Assembly: GCA_946011725.1 (NCBI GenBank)
Contig: CAMGBT010000002.1
Coordinates: 38,435 to 102,434, forward strand
DNA length: 64,000 bases
DNA from: an uncultured Bacteroidales bacterium
GTDB taxonomy: Bacteria > Bacteroidota > Bacteroidia > Bacteroidales > Muribaculaceae
Direction of reading: 5' to 3'
Position numbers and translations under genes: made by a program. The notes beneath the pieces were generated by a model, which had not been told where the DNA came from, did no database searches, and was given only the letters and a program-made list of their open reading frames with translations. Numbering within the stretch: position 1 is the first letter of the stretch; each line of letters starts with the position of its first letter. Positions 57,626-64,000 of this stretch are shown piece after piece.

Positions 57626-58379
57626 TGAATATATCGGAGAATGCGTCGCGCACCACGTACACGTACTTCATGGCCAGGCGGATGGGGTTGGCCGGAAGGT
57701 TGTTGAGCCGCAGAGCGCGGAGTTTTTCGATGTTGTTGTAGAACAGGCGCGCGCGCCAGCGGGTGGAGCGGCCGCCGGTGGTCATCTCGGCGATCAGTTC
57801 GGGTATGTACTTGTATTTTAGCGACTTATCTTTGAACAGCCGAATCCACATTTCGAAGTCGGCGGCGTTGCGGAAGTCGGTGTTGTACAGCCCGATGCGT
57901 TGGGCCACCGAGCGACGGATGTAGAGCGTGGGGTGGGGCGGAGCCATGCCGCCGAGCAACTGTGTCGGCACGAAGCGGTCGGCGTGGTAGATACGCCCGC
58001 GGCGGTGAGTCTTCGGGGCGATGTACTGCATGTCGCCGTAGACGAAGTCAAGCTCCGGGTCTTTAGCAAACTGCTTGGCAATGAGCGATATGACATTGTC
58101 GGAAGCGAGTGCATCGTTGCCGTGCACACAGCCCACGATGTGGCCGGTGCAGTGGCTCAGGCCGAAGTTGAGAGCGTCGTACACGCCGCGGGGCTCGCGG
58201 CGGAGTAGCTTTATGTTGGGGTATTTAGCCACCACTTCCTCGGTGTGGTCAGTGCTGTTGCCGTTGACCACGATATGCTCGATGTGGCGATACGTTTGCC
58301 GCCAAACGCTGTCCAGAGCAAACGCAAGCACATCGGCTTCGTTGTAGGTGACGGTGACTATTGATACGGTTAAATCCAT
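57618..58379 (-). CDS. GT2-family glycosyltransferase
   Basis: VSIVTVTYNEADVLAFALDSVWRQTYRHIEHIVVNGNSTDHTEEV; VYGDMQYI; MWIRLFKD. Confidence 0.93.
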   Translation of the reverse strand: MDLTVSIVTVTYNEADVLAFALDSVWRQTYRHIEHIVVNGNSTDHTEEVVAKYPNIKLLRREPRGVYDALNFGLSHCTGHIVGCVHGNDALASDNVISLIAKQFAKDPELDFVYGDMQYIAPKTHRRGRIYHADRFVPTQLLGGMAPPHPTLYIRRSVAQRIGLYNTDFRNAADFEMWIRLFKDKSLKYKYIPELIAEMTTGGRSTRWRARLFYNNIEKLRALRLNNLPANPIRLAMKYVYVVRDAFSDIFNG

Positions 58380-59785
58380 GGTTTATGCAAGTGGTAGCAG
58401 ATTAAAATGGTTGCGATAAGTAGCGCGGTAAATATGATAAGCCAGCGGCGCATGCTCGGTTGGCGCAGGTAGTTGCACGCCATGGCCGATGCCGGAAGCA
58501 GCATCGGCAAGTAGGCCAAACAGTATCGCGAGGCACGGCCGGAGTTTAGGTATGCAGTTATGATTGAGAGGAGTATGCCGCAGGTAACTAAGCGGCGGGT
58601 GGTGGCGGAGGCTTGGCGCCACTGCGTGGCTAACCACCACAGCAGCAGTGCGCCGCAGTAGTACCACACCACGCCGATGCGCGACACCACCTTGGCCGGG
58701 CCAAAGATGTAAGCGCTCTCGAAGTTCCACGGGAAGGGAAGCAGGAATTGCAGCACCACCGAAGCCGGCAGCCACAGTAGCTTCATATACAGGGGCAGCG
58801 CGGTGTAGTCGCCGCCTAACAGGTTGTCCCACGGGGCGGTGTGCGTGTCGGCCATCACCGCTTCAGCACGGGGATCTACTGCAACAAGCGCCACCGGCGA
58901 AGGCGCGTGGGTCCCCATATACACCGATAAAAAGTAGGCGGCTATGGCGAAAAGAGCGATTAACGCCACCGCCGGCGCTTTGTCCTTGCCCTGCCCGAGG
59001 CTCATCACCACGGCCATCAGCACCACCATGAACATGGCGTTGATGCGGATAAAGGCCAAAAGTACCAACGCAAATATCATGACTAAGCATTCTATCGGAT
59101 GGTTTACATACCAATTGCCGGACTCATTGCGGCGCTTATCGACGGACTGACGGCGTATGCGCACCATTATCAAGGTGAGCACGGACATCAATAGCGCCAC
59201 CGGCGCGTCTTTGATCACCGTGGTGGCTTGCGCCCACAGGTAGGCTATCAGCGCAGTCATCAGCATGGAGATGAACACGGTGCGCTTGTCCTCTGTCAGC
59301 TCGAAGGTGATGCGGCCGATGAGCACGATGGTGAGCAGGTAGCACATCACGTTGAAGCCGATCACCGCCATCACGTCGTTGCAGACCAACCGCAGCATGC
59401 TCACTAAGAAACCGTAAGCGGCGAGCGGGCGTTCGCCGGCCAACAGAGCCGTGGCATCATTCCAATCGCGCATCGAATCAAAGTTGGCAAACACCGGGTC
59501 CGACACCGTGGCGCCCATGGCCGTGGTGTAGTACCACCCGTTGCAGATTGCGCCCAAGGTCACCGTGGCCCACGCCGACAGCAAAATGTACTCGCCGCCG
59601 CTAATATCTCGTAGCAGGAAGCGCTTACACAGCAGGCACAGCAGCAATGGGCACACTGTCACAATTATCTTGACACTTAATGACGAAGGTACCGGCCATA
59701 GTAGCCATCCCATGGATACTATGCCGAAGAATATTGCACAGATGATAGCAAAGAGTGCAGGTTTTGACCTTCGTAATTGTTTCAT
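58370..59785 (-). CDS. Polytopic membrane protein, glycosyltransferase-like
   Basis: About 12 predicted hydrophobic segments; first gene of glycan cluster. Confidence 0.5.
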   Translation of the reverse strand: MKQLRRSKPALFAIICAIFFGIVSMGWLLWPVPSSLSVKIIVTVCPLLLCLLCKRFLLRDISGGEYILLSAWATVTLGAICNGWYYTTAMGATVSDPVFANFDSMRDWNDATALLAGERPLAAYGFLVSMLRLVCNDVMAVIGFNVMCYLLTIVLIGRITFELTEDKRTVFISMLMTALIAYLWAQATTVIKDAPVALLMSVLTLIMVRIRRQSVDKRRNESGNWYVNHPIECLVMIFALVLLAFIRINAMFMVVLMAVVMSLGQGKDKAPAVALIALFAIAAYFLSVYMGTHAPSPVALVAVDPRAEAVMADTHTAPWDNLLGGDYTALPLYMKLLWLPASVVLQFLLPFPWNFESAYIFGPAKVVSRIGVVWYYCGALLLWWLATQWRQASATTRRLVTCGILLSIITAYLNSGRASRYCLAYLPMLLPASAMACNYLRQPSMRRWLIIFTALLIATILICYHLHKPWI

Positions 59786-59788
59786 AGT

Positions 59789-59797
59789 GCAAATTTA
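59789..59797 (-). promoter_or_regulatory. -7 box TAAATTTGC 3 nt upstream of ATG 59785
   Basis: gcaaattta on + strand followed by ACT-ATG in minus orientation. Confidence 0.6.
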
Positions 59798-59841
59798 CAG
59801 ATTTTTTACTGAATTTTTGCGTTTCTAACAAATAAATTTGA

Positions 59842-59850
59842 TAAATTTGC
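59842..59850 (+). promoter_or_regulatory. -7 box TAAATTTGC 8 nt upstream of ATG 59859
   Basis: Divergent from the box at 59789-59797; inside ORF-track extension 59838. Confidence 0.6.
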
Positions 59851-59858
59851 AGTCGGAA

Positions 59859-60713
59859 ATGAAAAACGATAGCCAAAACAGTCCGAAAGAGCCGATTCGC
59901 ATCGATTTGGAAGGTGTTTTGCGCGCGCGTCTGCGCCGCAAAGTGCCCGGCTTTATTGTGCGATGGCTCGAGCGGGTCATCTGCCAGGATGAGATGAACC
60001 GGATGTTGCGGGAGGTGTTCCCGCGGCGCGGGTCGGCCTTCTGCCGGGCGGTGCTTGAGCACCTCGACATCACGGTGAACCTGCAGGGCGAGGCGCAGCT
60101 GCCCCCGGCGGAGAATCGGCGCGTGACCATCGTGTCGAACCACCCTCTGGGCGGGCTGGACGGCTTGGCGCTCATCGACATGGTGGCGCGGCGCTATGGC
60201 TGCGAGCCGCTGTTCGTGGTTAATGACCTGCTGATGGCGGTGGAGCCGCTGAGCGAGGTGTTCGTGCCCATCAACAAGCACGGCGGCCAGTCGCGCGCGG
60301 CGGTGGAGGCCGTGGAAGCCGCTATGGCCGGCGACCGCCCGGTGCTGGTTTTCCCCGCCGGACTGTGCTCGCGCCTCATCGGCGGCCGCGTGCAGGATTT
60401 GGAGTGGAACAAGATGTTTGTGCAGAAATCACGCCAATATGGCCGCACCATCGTGCCGCTGCATTTCGAGGCCCGAAATTCCATGAAATTTTATCGCACG
60501 GCGCTGTGGCGCAAGCGATTACATATACCGTTCAATTTGGAAATGGTGCTGCTCCCGAGCGAGGTTTTCCGCTCGCGCGGCAAGACTTTCACGATAGTAT
60601 GCGGCTCACCGGTGGAGCCGTCAACCCTTCCGGCCGATGCGCGCGCGGCCACAGCGGCAGTGCGCTCGCTGAGCGACGCCTTGGCTATTGACTCTTACAC
60701 TAAAACACAATGA
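59859..60713 (+). CDS. Lysophospholipid/O-acyltransferase, GlsA-like
   Basis: VTIVSNHPLGGLDGLALIDMVARRYG (NHP-x4-D acyltransferase motif), VFPAGLCSRLIGG; paired with N-acyltransferase. Confidence 0.75.
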   Translation: MKNDSQNSPKEPIRIDLEGVLRARLRRKVPGFIVRWLERVICQDEMNRMLREVFPRRGSAFCRAVLEHLDITVNLQGEAQLPPAENRRVTIVSNHPLGGLDGLALIDMVARRYGCEPLFVVNDLLMAVEPLSEVFVPINKHGGQSRAAVEAVEAAMAGDRPVLVFPAGLCSRLIGGRVQDLEWNKMFVQKSRQYGRTIVPLHFEARNSMKFYRTALWRKRLHIPFNLEMVLLPSEVFRSRGKTFTIVCGSPVEPSTLPADARAATAAVRSLSDALAIDSYTKTQ

Positions 60714-61666
60714 ATCAACCGATTATTGCTCCGGTGCCTCAGGAATTGATAGAGGCCGAACTCACTCCCGAACGCTTTTTACGCACCACCTGCAAGGGTG
60801 GCAATGAAATATATGTGGTGGACGCCAACAATTCGCCCAACGTGATGCGCGAATTGGGCCGTCTGCGCGAGATCGCCTTCCGCCTGGCCGGCGGCGGCAC
60901 GGGCAAGGACTGCGACATCGACCTCTACGACACCATGGAGCCGCCCTGCAGTCAGCTCATTGTGTGGGACCCCGAGAGCAAACTCATCCTCGGCGGCTAC
61001 CGCTTCATCTGCGGCAAGGACATCCGCATGGACGCCAACGGCCGCCCGCGCATCGCAACCAGCCACATGTTCGACTTCTCCGATAAGTTTCTGCGCGACT
61101 ACCTGCCGTACACCATCGAATTAGGTCGCTCGTTCGTGCGGCCGGAGTACCAATCGTCGCGCGCCGGCGCCAAGGCCCTGTTCACCTTGGACAACCTCTG
61201 GGACGGCCTTGGATCGCTCACCGTACTCCACCCCGAAATCAAGTACCTCTTCGGCAAGGTGACCATGTACCCCAACTACACCGAATGCTGCCGCGATTTG
61301 ATCCTCTACTTCCTGCATAAACACTTCCCCGACCGCGACCACCTGGTGACCCCGCGCACACCGCTGGCGCTAAAGACCGACGTCAACGAGATGGCCGCCA
61401 TCTTCAGCGGCTCATCATTCAAGGAAGATTACACCATACTCAACAACCACGTGCGCGCTTACGGCTGCAACATCCCGCCGCTGGTCAACGCCTACATGGG
61501 CCTATCGCCCACCATGCGCATGGTCGGCCCCGCCATCAACGATGGATTTGGCAACGTGGCAGATAGCGGCAGCCTCAGCGCCATCGACGAAATCCTCGAC
61601 GAAAAAAAGCGCCGCCACATCGACTCCTTCCACCCCGAAGCCCGCCAACCGGCCACCCACCTGTAG
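60710..61666 (+). CDS. Hemolysin/GNAT-type N-acyltransferase, GlsB-like
   Basis: LRTTCKGGNEIYVVDANNSPNVMRELGRLREIAFRLAGGGTGKDCDIDLYD; LGRSFVRPEYQ. Confidence 0.75.
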   Translation: MNQPIIAPVPQELIEAELTPERFLRTTCKGGNEIYVVDANNSPNVMRELGRLREIAFRLAGGGTGKDCDIDLYDTMEPPCSQLIVWDPESKLILGGYRFICGKDIRMDANGRPRIATSHMFDFSDKFLRDYLPYTIELGRSFVRPEYQSSRAGAKALFTLDNLWDGLGSLTVLHPEIKYLFGKVTMYPNYTECCRDLILYFLHKHFPDRDHLVTPRTPLALKTDVNEMAAIFSGSSFKEDYTILNNHVRAYGCNIPPLVNAYMGLSPTMRMVGPAINDGFGNVADSGSLSAIDEILDEKKRRHIDSFHPEARQPATHL

Positions 61667-61710
61667 ACCCCTCCACCGCCGAGCTCTTGCTCGGGCAGCG
61701 CGGCGGTTGG

Positions 61711-62208
61711 TTAGCGGAGGATGACGTGGTTGGAGAGGGAGAGGCGCACGTGGTTGCGGTTCCAGAAGTCTTGCAGGTATTGCATGCGGGAGCACTGGAA
61801 GTTGGGGTGGAGGCGGTTGCAGGCGAAGGCTAACTTGTGGCGGTATTGGGAGATGTCGTATGAGGCTTTGAAGTGGTCGATGGTGGTTTGCAGCTGGTCT
61901 TCGACGGCGTGGCGCACCCATTTGTGGCGCTGTTCTTTGAGCTCGATGAACACGATGTGGGTGGCGGAGGTGAGCATGGCGTCGCAGCGGAAGTCGCGCG
62001 AGCCATCGGGGCGGCGCAGGTCCACGCAGTTGTCCACCGCGGTGAAGTTGACCGGGCGGCCGGTGAGGTTGGTGATGCGGGCGATCCACTCGCGCGGGCG
62101 TTCGTAGCTTACGTAGGCGGGAGTGCCGTGGGCGCGGTCGCAGATGCCGAACTCCTTGGCCGTGACGTTCTTAGTCTGGCATTTTTTAACGAAAAAGTCA
62201 GCACCCAT
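61711..62208 (-). CDS. Small predicted PD-(D/E)XK-like protein, overlaps the AAA ATPase gene
   Basis: RDFRCDAMLTSATHIVFIELKEQRHKWVRHAVEDQLQTTIDHF: D-x(n)-ELK followed by Q-containing helix. Confidence 0.55.
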   Translation of the reverse strand: MGADFFVKKCQTKNVTAKEFGICDRAHGTPAYVSYERPREWIARITNLTGRPVNFTAVDNCVDLRRPDGSRDFRCDAMLTSATHIVFIELKEQRHKWVRHAVEDQLQTTIDHFKASYDISQYRHKLAFACNRLHPNFQCSRMQYLQDFWNRNHVRLSLSNHVILR

Positions 62209-63421
62209 ATTCTATATCCTCCTCAATTTCAAGTAGTTCGCCGAAAATATCGTTGGTGAGGCCGGCTTCAATGTTGAGCAGATTGGCATCGGAGGGCAGG
62301 CCGTAGTTTACGGGCAGCAAGCGTGCTTGGCCGTCGGTGAGTTGGTAGATTCGCAACAGATCGGGGTTGATGCAACTATGTTCGGGCACGATTTTGTCGA
62401 GGCGTTCGAGCAGGCACGCTTGGTCGGCGGCTTGTTGGCGCAGCTGCCAGGCCTTGGCGGCGAGGGTGAGGTAGTTGATCATGAAGGGCGAGTGGGTGGT
62501 GCATACCAACTTGTTGTCCTCCAAGCGGTTGGCGATGGCGATGAGGTAGTAAAGGATGTCCTTCTGCGACGATGGGTAGAGGTTTTGCTCCGGCTCTTCC
62601 ACAATGTTGATGAACTCGGAGTAGCTGAAGCGGTTCGACAGCTGATTGAGGGCGGCGGCTTTCACTTCGTCGCTGAGGTCCATGTCGATGATTGATGCCA
62701 CTTGGCGGGCGATGACCTCGCGCTCGGCCATCGACAGCTCGTTGGCGTCGCGTTTGGAGTTCTCCACCTTGTCGCTGATGTAGCGGGTGACCAGGCACAG
62801 CGATAGGGCTGACTGGTAGCCGCTCGAGGCGGCCGACAGGCGGATGCGGTAGTCCTTGCCGCGCAGCCACGACACACCGTTGAGCTTGTCGTACTCAAAC
62901 ACGGCATCGCCCACGGGCATCTCGTAGCCCTGGGTGTAGGCGGCTCGCGCCATCTCGAATTCGCCCAAGAAGGTGCTGACGGATTCGGGTAGCGACTTGA
63001 TGTTGGCCGGCGAACCGATGGTGGTGAGGAAGTTGCGCTCGGCGGGCACGTAGAGCACTTTCGACATGGCGGTGGAGGTGTCGTCGGCGCTGTTGGCGTT
63101 GATTTTCAACGCGTTATCTTTGTAGGTGAAGGTGTAGAATCGGCCGGTGAACTCGATTTCGGTGTCGTCGTGGAAGTAGTCGGTCAGGCGCGAGTAGGCG
63201 CAGAGCGAACTGCGGAAGCGCTGGTATTGCTCCACGTATTTTACGGTGAGCATGCCGCGCTTGAGGCGCTTTTCCAGCCAGGTGAACAGCGAGTAGAGTT
63301 TGGCGATGGTCGACTTGCCCGAGCCTTGCGGCCCGATGAACAGCGTGTATTTATTGAACTCGGCATCGACGTGGGTCAATGCGCCGAAATTGCGGATTTT
63401 GAGTTGAGGGAGATGTGTCAT
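62198..63421 (-). CDS. AAA/ABC-type (OLD/RecF-like) ATPase
   Basis: LKIRNFGALTHVDAEFNKYTLFIGPQGSGKSTIAKL; LSAASSGYQSALSL signature; INIVEEPEQNLYPSSQ Walker B; CTTHSPFMINYL; start trimmed to MTHLPQLKI. Confidence 0.88.
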   Translation of the reverse strand: MTHLPQLKIRNFGALTHVDAEFNKYTLFIGPQGSGKSTIAKLYSLFTWLEKRLKRGMLTVKYVEQYQRFRSSLCAYSRLTDYFHDDTEIEFTGRFYTFTYKDNALKINANSADDTSTAMSKVLYVPAERNFLTTIGSPANIKSLPESVSTFLGEFEMARAAYTQGYEMPVGDAVFEYDKLNGVSWLRGKDYRIRLSAASSGYQSALSLCLVTRYISDKVENSKRDANELSMAEREVIARQVASIIDMDLSDEVKAAALNQLSNRFSYSEFINIVEEPEQNLYPSSQKDILYYLIAIANRLEDNKLVCTTHSPFMINYLTLAAKAWQLRQQAADQACLLERLDKIVPEHSCINPDLLRIYQLTDGQARLLPVNYGLPSDANLLNIEAGLTNDIFGELLEIEEDIEYGC

Positions 63422-63444
63422 AGTCAGGTGGGTTAGATTTACGT

Positions 63445-63453
63445 GCAAATGTA
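63445..63453 (-). promoter_or_regulatory. -7 box TACATTTGC for AAA ATPase gene
   Basis: 23 nt upstream of ATG 63421 and inside the longer listed ORF. Confidence 0.55.
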
Positions 63454-63628
63454 GCAACAATTTTCGAGATTTGCAAGCGAAAAAGTGGCAAATAGGTGCA
63501 AAAAATTGGCCGGGATTACGTCTCTGCTTTAGCGATTTCCAACAAAGGCTTTTCGAGGAGCAAACTTTTTTGGATTTTTTTTGTTTAAATTTTGCGGATA
63601 CGCAAATAATTCGTATCTTTGCACCGGA

Positions 63629-63697
63629 GTTCATTCCTCATCTGAGGAAAGGAAATCGAAAAACGCAAGCCTTGAAGCTCTGCGTTTTTTGCTTTTT
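63629..63697 (+). ncRNA. Candidate sRNA C: orphan promoter to terminator unit
   Basis: -7 box TATCTTTGC 63614-63622; hairpin TTCCTCA-tc-TGAGGAA 63634-63649; terminator stem AACGCA..TGCGTTTTTT 63661-63690. Confidence 0.45.
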
Positions 63698-64000
63698 ATA
63701 GGATATCGGGCAATCTACGGCGATTATATTTACTCATAATTTTATTTCTCGCTGCATCTTTCCCTTCGAGATGATATGCTGTAAGCAGGTAATATGGATC
63801 AATGTAAAAACCGGTTGTTAAATCTGCAAAAGAAAGAGTGTCAAAAATTGATCGCGAGTAGCACAGTTGGCAAAAATCTACAGGAACCGATATGCCGCCG
63901 TTGCGCCAACAAAAATGGATATAACGCGAACCGCGGAGCGGTTTCGCATACCCCCCAGCCCCACAATGGCACGAAGCGCAGGGCAAGCGAAGCGGCCGGA

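Noticed and set aside
63696-63986. Minus-strand 96-aa ORF at window end
   Set aside because: No recognisable domain and Cys-rich odd N-terminus over a GC-rich repeat-like patch; could be a fragment but cannot be supported

Overview
A 64 kb, mostly GC-rich chromosomal window from a member of the Bacteroidales. This placement is inferred from recurrent Bacteroidetes-type -7 boxes (TAnnTTTGC) and gene content (T9SS porT-porP-gldKLMN, DUF3467, DUF3098, DUF3667, DUF6377); a Muribaculaceae-like host is only a guess. Housekeeping blocks include sdhC/frdC (partial), pgi-murI, coaD-parE, SufE-M28-NTase-pdxA-rlmN, tRNA-Leu, sigma-AGCS-lgt, lysS, gpsA-DUF3467-cysS, nifJ, and ftsX-DUF3098-uppP-truB-queA-DUF3667. 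Accessory content includes Fic and HipBA, a compact ars-type operon (ArsR/ArsF/ArsG/thioredoxin/permease), a type I R-M locus with a four-helix-bundle gene and a DUF1016/PDDEXK gene inside it, a surface-glycan gene cluster, a glycine-lipid-like acyltransferase pair, and an overlapping AAA ATPase + predicted PD-(D/E)XK pair that could be a defence module. Unexplained non-coding structure: a 4 x 55-bp ABAB array beginning at the hsdM stop codon whose core word recurs in a 62-bp palindrome 17 kb away; two families of dispersed intergenic elements; a hairpin with T-tracts on both sides lying upstream of both divergent promoters between nifJ and ftsX; and three orphan promoter-terminator units (candidate sRNAs), two of which flank the DUF6377 gene. 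All product names come from reading motifs in the translations; no searches were run.
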